A stretch of DNA of 64,000 bases from Geothermobacter sp964501815 (GCA_964501815.1 CAZCUR010000004.1:1-64000); one strand, 5' to 3'. Positions 17,210 through 24,853 are shown, counted from the first letter of the stretch. The notes: generated by a model from the letters alone, not told the origin. Numbers and translations are program-made.

Positions 17210-17881
17210 ATGCGCATCGTCACCTTCGCCACCACTCTGGCACTCATTCTGGCTTTGGCTCTGCCTGTTGCGGCCGCCGACAAAAAGCCGACCACCCTTG
17301 AAGAGCGGGTCAGTTACGGTATCGGCCTGAATATCGGGCGCGATTTTAAAAACAAAGGCTTTGAGGTCAAGCCGGACCTGCTTGCCCAGGGGATTAAAGA
17401 CGTACTCGCCGGCGGCGATTTGCTGATGTCGGACGACGAGGTGCGTCAGACCATCATGGAACTGCAGCAGGTGCTGCAGCAGAAAGTCTCCGCCAAAAAC
17501 AAGGCTGAAGGGGATGCCTTTCTTGCCGCCAACGCCAAGAAAGAAGGGGTCAAGGTGACCAAGTCGGGATTGCAGTACCGTGTCATCAAGGAAGGGACCG
17601 GCGCAACTCCCAAGGCCGACAGCACTGTCAAGGTCAACTACCGTGGCACCCTGGTCGACGGCACCGAGTTTGACAGCAGCTACAAGCGCGGTCAGCCGGC
17701 CACCTTCCAGCTCAACAAGGTGATCCCAGGCTGGACCGAGGGACTGCAGCTGATGAAGGCCGGCGGGAAGTATGAGTTCGTTCTGCCCCCTGAACTGGCC
17801 TACGGCGAGCGCGGCGCCGGTCAGGTCATCGGACCCAACTCGGTGCTGGTTTTCGAGGTCGAACTGCTCGAAGTGCAGTAA
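17210..17881 (+). CDS. FKBP-type peptidyl-prolyl isomerase, periplasmic (FkpA/Mip type)
   Basis: 223 residues. Signal peptide (cleavage after AAA, about residue 23), helical FKBP-N dimerisation domain (about 25-120) with YGIGLNIGRD, then a C-terminal FKBP catalytic domain (about 125-223) with VKVNYRGTLVDGTEFDSS and the active-site W in IPGWTEGLQLM, ending with the typical VFEVELLEV strand. It acts as a periplasmic proline isomerase and chaperone. AAAGGA lies nine bases before the ATG. A strong terminator follows directly, so it is a single-gene transcript. Confidence 0.92.
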   Translation: MRIVTFATTLALILALALPVAAADKKPTTLEERVSYGIGLNIGRDFKNKGFEVKPDLLAQGIKDVLAGGDLLMSDDEVRQTIMELQQVLQQKVSAKNKAEGDAFLAANAKKEGVKVTKSGLQYRVIKEGTGATPKADSTVKVNYRGTLVDGTEFDSSYKRGQPATFQLNKVIPGWTEGLQLMKAGGKYEFVLPPELAYGERGAGQVIGPNSVLVFEVELLEVQ

Positions 17882-17904
17882 ACCCTGACACCTCAGTTGA
17901 AATG

Positions 17905-17935
17905 AAAAAGGCCGGGTCGCGCGATCCGGCCTTTT
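17905..17935 (+). terminator. Rho-independent terminator after the FKBP gene
   Basis: AAAAAGGCCGG pairs with CCGGCCTTTTT around a nine-base loop, followed by TGTTT. It lies 24 bases after the stop codon. Confidence 0.9.
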
Positions 17936-17952
17936 TGTTTATGTGTCACGGG

Positions 17953-18269
17953 TTCGCGCAGAGACGCCGAGGCGCAGAGAAATGAATGGCAAAACCTTCT
18001 CTTTGGCCACGGTACCACACGGAAAGTTCGGACGAAAAAAGAAGTCAGATATCAGAAGTCAGATGTCAGAAAGAGCAAAACCTTTTTTAAGCCGCAGATA
18101 AACGCGGATTTCGCGGATAAAAGCTAAGGCCCTGATTCTATAATTAAAAACATCGGCGTCTATCGGCGTGCATCGGCGGCTTAAACCGCTTTTTTCTGTG
18201 ACCTTCTGTGTGGTTCTGTGGCTGAAACAAATGGAATTTTTTCTCTGCGTCTCCGTGTCTCTGCGCGAG
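17953..18269. repeat. Imperfect inverted-repeat intergenic element
   Basis: The arms 17953-17982 and 18236-18269 are near-complementary (GCGCAGAGAC-x-C-x-GAG ... CTC-x-GTCTCTGCGC). Nested inside are a second complementary pair built on CCACACGGAA / TTCTGTGTGG, direct repeats of the type TCAGAAGTCAGA at about 18045-18070, and a triple ATCGGCG near 18151-18178. The interior is AT-richer than the flanking genes and has no convincing coding frame. It fills the 396-base gap between the FKBP terminator and the DUF924 gene. Related arms occur at 29071-29104, 31171-31249 and 53088-53285. Confidence 0.65.
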
Positions 18270-18277
18270 TTCGGTTT

Positions 18278-18880
18278 TCAAAATCCAGAGCCGGGCTGTT
18301 TGAGAAACGCCACCTCTTCGGGGGTGGATTCGCGGCCGAGAATGGCGTTGCGGTGGGGGAAACGGCCGAAGCGGGCGATGATGTCACGATGCCGTTCGGC
18401 GTAGTCGAGGTAGGAGGCACAGGCGGACCTGAGCTCTCTGGGCGCCTGCTCGGCCAGGGCGCGGAACAGCTCGACGCTGCGCTTTTGCAGCTCCAGGTCT
18501 TCGGCGTGTTCCAGGGGAAGATAGATGAAGGCGCGCGCCACTTCGGGCAGTTGCCGGTCGAGCCCCCGATCCAGGGCATCGAGCGCCTGGGCCCGTGCCT
18601 GCGGATCGAAGGCAAAGGCCTGAGGTTGGCCGCGCCAGATGTTGCGCGGGAACTGGTCGAGCAGCACGATGCGCGCAAGAACTGTGCGCGCATCGTCGGT
18701 TTTCAGTACGGGGAGCTGCCCCTCGGCCAAAACCAGAGATTGGAAGCGGGCGCGGATATGGGCGTCGACCCGGGCATCCTTGCCAAACCACAGCCGGCTG
18801 TGGTCGGCATCGGGCAGACCGGTTTCAAGCAGGGGGCCGAACCAGAAATCGAGAATTGCGTCCGTATCTGTCGTCTTCAT
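18278..18880 (-). CDS. DUF924 family protein
   Basis: 200 residues. It carries the family signatures ILDFWFG near the N-terminus, LARIVLLDQFPRNIWRG in the middle, FIYLPLEHAEDL, and RFGRFPHRN near the C-terminus. The family is all-helical and TPR-like and is widespread in bacteria; its function is not established. ATG 18880 is chosen because the FWFG motif should lie near residue 13. It lies 54 bases downstream of the desulfoferrodoxin stop, separated by a terminator hairpin. Confidence 0.85.
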   Translation of the reverse strand: MKTTDTDAILDFWFGPLLETGLPDADHSRLWFGKDARVDAHIRARFQSLVLAEGQLPVLKTDDARTVLARIVLLDQFPRNIWRGQPQAFAFDPQARAQALDALDRGLDRQLPEVARAFIYLPLEHAEDLELQKRSVELFRALAEQAPRELRSACASYLDYAERHRDIIARFGRFPHRNAILGRESTPEEVAFLKQPGSGF

Positions 18881-18891
18881 GGCAAAGAGAA

Positions 18892-18915
18892 AGGGGCGGC
18901 CTGCCGGCCGCCCCT
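18892..18915 (-). terminator. Terminator after desulfoferrodoxin gene
   Basis: AGGGGCGGCC pairs with GGCCGCCCCT around TGCC. On the minus strand it is followed by TTCTCTTT, a modest T-rich tail. It may attenuate rather than fully stop transcription into the DUF924 gene. Confidence 0.65.
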
Positions 18916-18934
18916 GGTCCATCCGTAATGGGGG

Positions 18935-19315
18935 TCAGCTTTTGGCCGACCAGTGGCCGTGCAGGTTGCAGTATTCGCGTGCGGTGACCTGCTGGGCGAT
19001 GACCGGAAAGGTTGCTTCGGGCGCTTCGCCCGGCTTGAGGTGCTGACGGTAGACCTTGCCGTCGGCGAGCAGCTCGATCCACTCGATATAGTGATCGTCC
19101 TCCATCGGATGAGCAACGCTGCCGACCCGCACGGTGATACTGTCGCTACCGATCTCGATGACCGGGACATGTTTTTCCACGGCGGCATCGACGGTGTTCT
19201 CCTCCAGCAGGGTCATGGCCTGACCGCAGCAGAACAGCGGTGCGGCGCCGGTATGCAGGACTTCGACAATGTTGCCACAGAGTTCACATTTGTAGACTTC
19301 AGACTGTTTTGCCAT
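18935..19315 (-). CDS. dfx: Desulfoferrodoxin, two-iron superoxide reductase
   Basis: 126 residues, full length for class I superoxide reductase. The N-terminal desulforedoxin-like centre has C10, C13, C29 and C30. The catalytic centre II ligands are all present: H49 (in EKH, with E47 and K48), H69, H75, C116 and H119. The enzyme reduces superoxide to hydrogen peroxide in the cytoplasm of anaerobes using rubredoxin electrons. The start ATG 19315 has an AGGAGAA site. The upstream region holds a 10-base inverted repeat (19405-19457) that could be regulatory. Confidence 0.95.
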   Translation of the reverse strand: MAKQSEVYKCELCGNIVEVLHTGAAPLFCCGQAMTLLEENTVDAAVEKHVPVIEIGSDSITVRVGSVAHPMEDDHYIEWIELLADGKVYRQHLKPGEAPEATFPVIAQQVTAREYCNLHGHWSAKS

Positions 19316-19404
19316 CTCGGGTTCTCCTTTGGTTGGGAATGATGGATCGGAAGATGGCCTCGGGCAGAGGCTGCCGACCGGAAATCATGACCAAGCCTAG
19401 CACA

Positions 19405-19457
19405 GGATGACAACCTTGCAAGTCGCGTGGAATGCGGTCCTGTTCATGTTGTCATCC
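19405..19457. promoter_or_regulatory. Inverted repeat upstream of dfx
   Basis: GGATGACAAC at 19405-19414 is perfectly complementary to GTTGTCATCC at 19448-19457. The 33-base spacer is too long for a simple terminator loop and neither side has a T run, so a paired operator or a structured leader of dfx is more likely. The rest of 19316-19603 shows no gene. Confidence 0.35.
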
Positions 19458-19603
19458 TTACAGGATTGCCCTGGCACACCGGCGGGATGTTCCGGCATCA
19501 CGTTGTCGACCATTGGCCCCTGTGGTAGGTTTGAGCTAGAGCGTCTTTTGGGGTTGAATCTTCAGAATGTGACGGTCATTTTGTCTTGTCAGGGAGTCTG
19601 ATC

Positions 19604-19771
19604 ATGATGCGCAGGTTTGTCCTTCTGTTCTTCGTCCTGTTCGCCTTGAGTGCCTGCTGCCCGCACTGGCATGGACCTCGCCACCATGGCCCCTGCTGCC
19701 AGAAAAAGGCGGTCCCCTGTGACCATGGGTGTGACAGACCCTGCCACCTGAAGTCAGGGCAGAACCAATGA
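19604..19771 (+). CDS. Tiny Cys/His-rich lipoprotein
   Basis: 55 residues. The start MMRRFVLLFF leads into a lipobox-like ALSACC, then a 34-residue mature part with seven or eight Cys and six His residues (motifs CCPHWHGPRHHGPCC, PCDHGCDRPCH). GGGAG lies seven bases upstream and the gene overlaps nosL as ATGA, so it is real and co-expressed. The composition suggests copper or zinc binding at the outer face of a membrane. No family is recognised. Confidence 0.7.
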   Translation: MMRRFVLLFFVLFALSACCPHWHGPRHHGPCCQKKAVPCDHGCDRPCHLKSGQNQ

Positions 19772-20226
19772 TCCGCCCGGCCTTTGTTCTGGCACTGCTG
19801 CTGTGGGCTCTGCCGGTTGCGGCCGCGGAAGCGCCCGCCCCGGCCGACAAAACAGAGCGCTGCCCGGTGTGTGGCATGTTCGTGGCGCCCTATCCGACCT
19901 GGCAGGCGACCCTGGTCTTTGCCGACGGCCAGCGTCTGGTCTTCGACGGTCCCAAAGACCTGTTCCGCTATCTGCAGGAGCCGTCGCTGCGCCTGCCCGG
20001 CCGTAGTCCCGCCGAAGTCCGGCAGGTCTGGGTTACCGAATACTACAGTGCCGCCCCAATCCCGGCGCGGGATGTTTTTTTTATTGCCGGCAGTGATGTC
20101 ATGGGGCCGATGGGGGCGGAACTGGTGCCGGTCAAAGGGCGCAAGCAGGCGGAAACCTTCATGCGCGACCACGGCGGCCGTCGGGTGATGGTCTTCGACG
20201 GCCTGGAACTGAAGCCGGTCGATTGA
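19768..20226 (+). CDS. nosL: NosL-like copper-binding protein
   Basis: 152 residues. Signal peptide (about 1-20) with no lipobox, then the NosL signature C32-P-V-C35-G-M37, followed by W-Q-A-T-L-V-F-A-D-G and F-D-G-P-K-D-L-F. NosL proteins bind Cu(I) through the CxxCGM-type site and help mature nitrous oxide reductase; NosL homologues also occur in operons without NosZ. Here it is followed by an FtsX-type permease, an ATPase and a SCO protein. The lack of a lipid anchor differs from classical NosL; the preceding tiny lipoprotein could supply it. Confidence 0.88.
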   Translation: MIRPAFVLALLLWALPVAAAEAPAPADKTERCPVCGMFVAPYPTWQATLVFADGQRLVFDGPKDLFRYLQEPSLRLPGRSPAEVRQVWVTEYYSAAPIPARDVFFIAGSDVMGPMGAELVPVKGRKQAETFMRDHGGRRVMVFDGLELKPVD

Positions 20227-20231
20227 CAGTC

Positions 20232-20552
20232 ATGCGCCGGGCCCGAATCTTTCTGCTGCAGACCTTCCTCCTGCTGACGGCCCTGGGCCTGTGCATCGGT
20301 TTCAGTCTGAGGCAGAAACAGGTTCGCGACCGGTTGCTGCCTCAACGCCAGGGCCTGACGGCGGCTCTGGGGCTGACCGACCTGGCGATCTGGACCGAGG
20401 CCCGCTACACCCGCCATCCGTCCCAGGCCGATTTTTTCACCCCCTTCCAGGACGCCCCCGGCGCCCTGGAACATTTCCCTTCCGGGTCGCTTCTGGCGCC
20501 GCCGATGGCGCGTCCGCAGACCCGTATCGAAACCCGCAGAGCGAAAAGGTGA
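20232..20552 (+). CDS. Small single-helix membrane protein in the NosL operon
   Basis: 106 residues. One membrane helix near 7-27 (IFLLQTFLLLTALGLCIGF), then a periplasmic part with a distinctive ARYTRHPSQADFFTPFQDAPGA stretch (position about 59-80). ATG 20232 lies six bases after the nosL stop; an in-frame TTG at 20223 is less likely. It ends one base before the permease gene. Position and spacing imply a role with NosL and the permease. I do not recognise a family. Confidence 0.72.
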   Translation: MRRARIFLLQTFLLLTALGLCIGFSLRQKQVRDRLLPQRQGLTAALGLTDLAIWTEARYTRHPSQADFFTPFQDAPGALEHFPSGSLLAPPMARPQTRIETRRAKR

Positions 20553-20553
20553 C

Positions 20554-21708
20554 ATGCGCCAGCTGAAACTGCTCGAATACGCCCTCTCCTCCCTGTGGCG
20601 CCGGCGCGGCAAGAGCTTTGCCATCCTGGTGGTCTACACCCTGATGGTCGCAACCCTGGCTTCGGTGCTGCTGCTGACCGGTTCCTTGCAGGGGGAGGCG
20701 CGCCTGTTGCTGGCGCGGGCGCCGGAACTGGTGGTGCAGAAGCTCGCGGCCGGCCGTCATGCCCTGGCACCGGTTGCCTGGGCTGAACGCATTGCCGACA
20801 TTCCGGGGGTCGGCGGGGTGGAGCCGCGCGTCTGGGGCTACTATTACGACGCCCTGACCGGGGCCAACTACACCCTGAGCGGCGTTGGGGAAACCGGCTG
20901 GAACTCGGAACTGCTCCGGGGACGGCTGCCGACCGGGCCGGGAGAGTGTGCCGTTGGCCGTGGCGTGGCCGAGACGCGCGGACTGGAGGTGGGGGACGAT
21001 CTGATCCTCATTGACGGAGCCAATCTCGGCGTCAGTCTGACCGTGGTGGGGATTTTCGCTGCCGATTCGGCGCTTTTGACCCACGACCTGATTGTTATGG
21101 AACGGCAGAGCCTGGCCCGCTTTTTCACCATGCCGCCGGATGCGGCCACCGATATCGCCGTGAGGGTGCGCAATCCGAACGAGGTCGATACCGTGGCGCG
21201 CAAGATCAAGCGCATTTTGCCCGACAGCCGACCGATCACCCGGCACGAAATGGTGCGCACCTGGGACGCCGTTTTCAACTGGCGCAGCGGCATGCTGCTG
21301 TCGATCTTCATGGCGGCTCTGCTTGCCTTCGGTGTCCTCGCCTGGGACAAGGCTACCGGCATCAGTGCCGAGGAGCGGCGCGAGATCGGCATTCTCAAAG
21401 CGATCGGCTGGGATACCGCCGATGTTTTGCTGCTCAAGTTCTGGGAGGGCATGGTGCTGTCGCTGACGGCGGTGCTGGCCGGGCTGGTGGTCGCCTGGGT
21501 GCACGTCTTTTTTCTGGGCGCACCGCTGCTGGCGCTGGTGCTCAAGGGCTGGTCGGTCCTCTTTCCTGCCTTTGAGCTGGTGCCGCGGGTTGCCTGGCCG
21601 CAGCTGCTCGCCCTGGTTCTGTTCACCAGTGCGCCCTACGTCGTCGCCACCGTTATCCCCTCATGGCGGGCGGCCAGTCTCGATCCCGACAGCGTCATGC
21701 GGAGCTGA
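20554..21708 (+). CDS. FtsX-like ABC transporter permease
   Basis: 384 residues with the MacB/FtsX topology: one N-terminal membrane helix (about 21-41), a large periplasmic domain (about 45-245) with MacB-like segments (VGGVEPRVWGYYY, LRGRLPTGPGECAVG), then three C-terminal helices around 248-266, 300-320 and 350-370. The cytoplasmic coupling motif EERREIGILKAIGWD is present. It would pair with the ATPase encoded four bases downstream. This type normally moves lipoproteins or acts as a mechanotransducer; in classical nos operons the permease is NosY instead. Confidence 0.88.
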   Translation: MRQLKLLEYALSSLWRRRGKSFAILVVYTLMVATLASVLLLTGSLQGEARLLLARAPELVVQKLAAGRHALAPVAWAERIADIPGVGGVEPRVWGYYYDALTGANYTLSGVGETGWNSELLRGRLPTGPGECAVGRGVAETRGLEVGDDLILIDGANLGVSLTVVGIFAADSALLTHDLIVMERQSLARFFTMPPDAATDIAVRVRNPNEVDTVARKIKRILPDSRPITRHEMVRTWDAVFNWRSGMLLSIFMAALLAFGVLAWDKATGISAEERREIGILKAIGWDTADVLLLKFWEGMVLSLTAVLAGLVVAWVHVFFLGAPLLALVLKGWSVLFPAFELVPRVAWPQLLALVLFTSAPYVVATVIPSWRAASLDPDSVMRS

Positions 21709-21711
21709 GTG

Positions 21712-22392
21712 ATGATTCGCCTGGAGCAGGTCACCAAGGTCTACAACGAAAACCGCCCGGATCAGGTCGAGGCGCTGCGCGGAATCAGTCTTGATGTGCC
21801 GCTGCGCGGGGTGACGGTTTTCGCCGGCCCGAGCGGCTCGGGCAAGAGCTCACTGCTGTCGCTCATCGGCTGCATGGCGCGGCCGACCAGCGGCCGGGTG
21901 CTGGTCGAGGGGCGCGAGGTCTCCCGGCTGCCGGAAAAATTTCTCACCGAGGTGCGGCGCGAAACATTTGGCTTCATCTTCCAGCAGTTCAACCTGGTGC
22001 GCGAACTGACGGTGCGGGAAAACGTCATGCTTCCCCTTTACGTCCTGCCCGACCGGCCTGCGCAGATGCGCCGGCGCGCCGATGCGCTGCTGGAGCGTTT
22101 CGGCCTGGCGAAACTGGCCGGGCGCAAGGTGCGCTGGCTTTCCGGCGGCGAGCAGCAGCGGGTCGCCATCGCCCGGGCGCTGATCAACGATCCGCAGGTT
22201 GTCATCGCCGACGAGCCGACCGCTCACCTCGACAGTGAGCTGGCGCGGGAGCTGCTCGGTATTTTGCAGGACCTGGCGGCGGACGGGCGCACCATCCTCT
22301 TTGCCACCCACGATCCGCTGGTGATGAACCATGCCATGGTCGATCGGCGTTTTGATCTGCGTGACGGTCGCCTGGCCGGGGAGGGGGGATGA
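21712..22392 (+). CDS. ABC transporter ATPase (LolD/MacB type)
   Basis: 226 residues with all ABC motifs: Walker A GPSGSGKSS, Q-loop FQQFNLV, signature LSGGEQQRVAIARAL, Walker B VVIADEPTAHLD and the switch histidine in FATHDP. Sequence and size place it with the ATPases that partner FtsX-like permeases. ATG 21712 directly follows a GTG at 21709; either could initiate. The end overlaps the next gene as ATGA. Confidence 0.92.
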   Translation: MIRLEQVTKVYNENRPDQVEALRGISLDVPLRGVTVFAGPSGSGKSSLLSLIGCMARPTSGRVLVEGREVSRLPEKFLTEVRRETFGFIFQQFNLVRELTVRENVMLPLYVLPDRPAQMRRRADALLERFGLAKLAGRKVRWLSGGEQQRVAIARALINDPQVVIADEPTAHLDSELARELLGILQDLAADGRTILFATHDPLVMNHAMVDRRFDLRDGRLAGEGG

Positions 22393-23402
22393 TTCTCCAC
22401 CCGGAAATCCTGGCGCTTTTGACCGGCAGTCTGCTCTCCCTGCTGCTGCTGACCTTGGCGCTGCCGACCGTCTGGGCGGTGCTGCGCCGCTGGAATCCCG
22501 GGGACTGCTCGGCCGGCCAGTTGCACCTGGAGCGGCGCACCAGCCTGGTCTCCACCCTGGTTGCCTGGGCCGTCGCCTTTCATCTTGTGGCCCTGGCGCT
22601 TTTCGTCCACACCGCCGATGGCCTGCATGACCAGTTCGTCGGAGCCATGTGCGCCACGGGGACCCTCAACGCCAATCCGGTCGGCTGGCCCCTGCTGGCG
22701 CTGAAGCTCGGCCTCTTTTTTGTCGGCGGCCTCTGGCTGGCCGCCAACCTGCTGGTGCGGCGCTCTCCCGACTATCCGCTGACCCGAGCCCTGTATGCCT
22801 CGCTGGTGCCCCTCTGGCTGCTGGTGCTGCTCGACTGTGCCCTGCAGCTGAGCTTTTTTACCGGGCTCGAGCCGCAAATCATCACCTCCTGCTGCGGTTC
22901 GCTCTTCTCGCCGGCCGGAAGCGGGGTCGCCAGCAGTTTGACCGAACTGCCGGTGCGTCCGGTCATGGCCCTGTTCTACAGCCACGGCATCCTGCTGCTG
23001 CTTCTGCTGATGGCGATGCTGCGCTGGCAGGCGGCCTGGCTGCGCTATGGGACCGCGCTGCTTGCGGCGCTCTTTTTGCCGGTGGCTCTGGTCGCGGTGG
23101 TCAGCTTCATTTCGGTCTATTTCTACCAGCTGCCGACGCACCACTGTCCCTTTGATCTTTTGCAGGCGGGCTATCACCGCATCGGCTACCTGCTCTACGG
23201 CACCCTGTTCGGCGGGGTGCTGGCGGCCATGCTGCCGGGGCTGGGAGGAGTGCTGAGCCGCATCGACAGCCTGCGGGGGCCGGTTGCCGCCCTGGAGCGC
23301 CGCTGGCTGTGGCTGGCTTTCGGATGTCTGGTTGCTTTTCTGGCCCTGGCGACCTGGCCGGTGGCCACGGGGAGCTTTCGTCTGCTACCCTATGTGAAAT
23401 GA
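22389..23402 (+). CDS. Polytopic membrane protein with Cys/His motifs
   Basis: 337 residues with about eight membrane helices. Metal-ligand candidates cluster on loops or helix ends: MCATGTLNANPVGWP (about 88-102), SCCGSLFSPAGSG (about 176-188) and LPTHHCPFDLLQAGYHRIGY (about 261-280). The presence of paired Cys and a HHC motif in a NosL/SCO operon suggests copper or heme binding in the membrane. It overlaps the ATPase gene (ATGA) and precedes the SCO gene by 50 bases. I do not recognise a named family. Confidence 0.75.
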   Translation: MILHPEILALLTGSLLSLLLLTLALPTVWAVLRRWNPGDCSAGQLHLERRTSLVSTLVAWAVAFHLVALALFVHTADGLHDQFVGAMCATGTLNANPVGWPLLALKLGLFFVGGLWLAANLLVRRSPDYPLTRALYASLVPLWLLVLLDCALQLSFFTGLEPQIITSCCGSLFSPAGSGVASSLTELPVRPVMALFYSHGILLLLLLMAMLRWQAAWLRYGTALLAALFLPVALVAVVSFISVYFYQLPTHHCPFDLLQAGYHRIGYLLYGTLFGGVLAAMLPGLGGVLSRIDSLRGPVAALERRWLWLAFGCLVAFLALATWPVATGSFRLLPYVK

Positions 23403-23452
23403 CAGTCTGCCATCCGGCCGGTCCGGCAGACCGGTCCGTCAAGGGAGGTCCC

Positions 23453-24007
23453 ATGCGCAAAGCCCTCTTGTTAATTCTTGTCCTGCTGTTTTGCAGCCAA
23501 CCGGTCATGGCGGCGCGCTATCAGCGTACAGAAGCGGTCTACACGCCTCCGGATGTGACTCTGCTGGACCAGCAGCGCAACAAGGTGCGGTTGCCGGAAT
23601 TTTTGCAAACGGACCAGCCGGTGCTGGTCGATTTCATCTATGCCACCTGTACCACCATCTGTCCGGTGATGTCGGCCGGGTTTGCCAACCTGCAGAAAAA
23701 GTTCGCCAAATCCGGGCAGAAGGCCCGCTTCGTTTCTGTGACCATCGATCCCGAGCATGACAGCCCCGAAGTGCTGGCCGATTATGCCGCCCGCTACCGG
23801 GCCAGGCCGGGCTGGACCTTTCTCACCGGCAGCCGGGACGATATTGTCGCGGTGATGAAGGCCTTTGATGCCTTTGTGCCCGACAAGATGGAACACTATC
23901 CGCTGATTTTCATCCGCAAGCCCGACGGTGGTTGGGTGCGCATTTATGGCCTGGTCGGCACGCGCGACCTGATGAAGGAATTTCGGCGCTACTACCCTGA
24001 AGGGTGA
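23453..24007 (+). CDS. SCO1/SenC family copper-binding thioredoxin-fold protein
   Basis: 184 residues. Signal peptide to about residue 21, thioredoxin-like fold with the copper/redox motif C66-T-T-I-C70-P and the third ligand H148 in DKMEHYP. SCO proteins deliver copper to, or reduce cysteines of, CuA centres of oxidases and nitrous oxide reductase. GGGAGG precedes ATG 23453. It is the last gene of the operon and is followed by a terminator. Confidence 0.93.
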   Translation: MRKALLLILVLLFCSQPVMAARYQRTEAVYTPPDVTLLDQQRNKVRLPEFLQTDQPVLVDFIYATCTTICPVMSAGFANLQKKFAKSGQKARFVSVTIDPEHDSPEVLADYAARYRARPGWTFLTGSRDDIVAVMKAFDAFVPDKMEHYPLIFIRKPDGGWVRIYGLVGTRDLMKEFRRYYPEG

Positions 24008-24039
24008 GTGCGAAAAAAGCTGGAGGCGGGACAAAACAA

Positions 24040-24064
24040 AACGCCCGGCCATCGGCCGGGCGTT
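24040..24064. terminator. Hairpin terminator between convergent genes
   Basis: AACGCCCGGCC pairs perfectly with GGCCGGGCGTT around ATC. It lies between the SCO gene and the convergent ferritin-like gene; A/T-rich flanks on both sides (ACAAAACAAA and GTCCTTTT) let it serve both strands. Confidence 0.85.
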
Positions 24065-24090
24065 GTCCTTTTCGGCGGACCAGGTGCCGG

Positions 24091-24555
24091 TCAGGATGAC
24101 TGGCCGAGCATGGCCCGGTAATCCTCTTCGACCAGCAGCAGGTGCTGATGGGTCGAGTTGGCGTTGGCCAGATAAATGTTGCGTATCTTCTCATCGTCGA
24201 TGCGCTCGGCCATGGCGCGCAGCTGTTTTTCCAGCAGGTCTTCCTGTTCAATGGCGAGTTCCAGCGCCATGCGTTCGTCAAAGTCACTCACCAGTGTCTT
24301 TTGCAGGGCATGCCACCAGGAGGAGCTGGTGTCGGGCGCCTCGGCCATCATGGTATCGAAGTCGGGCAGGTCGTCACCGGGGTAGGCTTCATAAAAGGTG
24401 CGAGCGTGCTGGCGCTCTTCGCGGCCGAGAATTTCGAAGGTCTTCTTCACCCGCTCGTCGAAGGCCTTTTCGGCCGCGAAATTGTAGTAATCCATCGCGT
24501 CCTTTTCGGTCTGGATGGCTTCCCGGATGGCCTGCTTGAGATCCAGTTGCTGCAT
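24091..24555 (-). CDS. Ferritin-like/rubrerythrin-type diiron protein
   Basis: 154 residues, all-helical, with ferritin-like metal motifs: TEKDAMDYY (helix 1 Glu), EERQHARTFYE (E-x-x-H of helix 2), ELAIEQED (helix 3) and STHQHLLLVEEDY (helix 4). No C-terminal rubredoxin domain, so it is an erythrin-vacuolar-iron-transport or rubrerythrin-like core rather than full rubrerythrin. Probably peroxide or iron handling in an anaerobe. AGGAGG lies nine bases before ATG 24555. An unusual double GTATAC sits just upstream. Confidence 0.82.
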   Translation of the reverse strand: MQQLDLKQAIREAIQTEKDAMDYYNFAAEKAFDERVKKTFEILGREERQHARTFYEAYPGDDLPDFDTMMAEAPDTSSSWWHALQKTLVSDFDERMALELAIEQEDLLEKQLRAMAERIDDEKIRNIYLANANSTHQHLLLVEEDYRAMLGQSS

Positions 24556-24582
24556 GGAACCACGCTCCTCCTGAGTAAAACA

Positions 24583-24595
24583 GTATACTGTATAC
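24583..24595. promoter_or_regulatory. Candidate operator, double GTATAC
   Basis: GTATAC-T-GTATAC is symmetric about the central T and lies 28 bases before the ferritin-like start, in the -10/leader zone. This AT-rich palindrome is rare in such GC-rich DNA. It could bind a repressor; it also contains a possible -10 (TATACT). Confidence 0.4.
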
Positions 24596-24696
24596 AAGTT
24601 AGCACGAATGGAGGGCGCCTTGCCAGGCTTTTTTTGCCTTTGCTTCCGACAGGAGGGCCTGGCGGTGCAGGAAAAAAAGAGGGGTTGCGCCAACAC

Positions 24697-24727
24697 AAAA
24701 GGGGTTGGCGAAAACCGCCAACCCCTT
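24697..24727 (-). terminator. Terminator after tRNA-Thr
   Basis: AAGGGGTTGGCG pairs with CGCCAACCCCTT across a short loop; on the minus strand it is followed by TTTTG. It starts seven bases after the tRNA 3' end. Confidence 0.85.
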
Positions 24728-24733
24728 GAAATC

Positions 24734-24809
<76 letters not shown>

Positions 24810-24853
24810 ATCGGGCTCCCTGTTTACCCCAATTGGCTCGGGCTGTCAATCGC

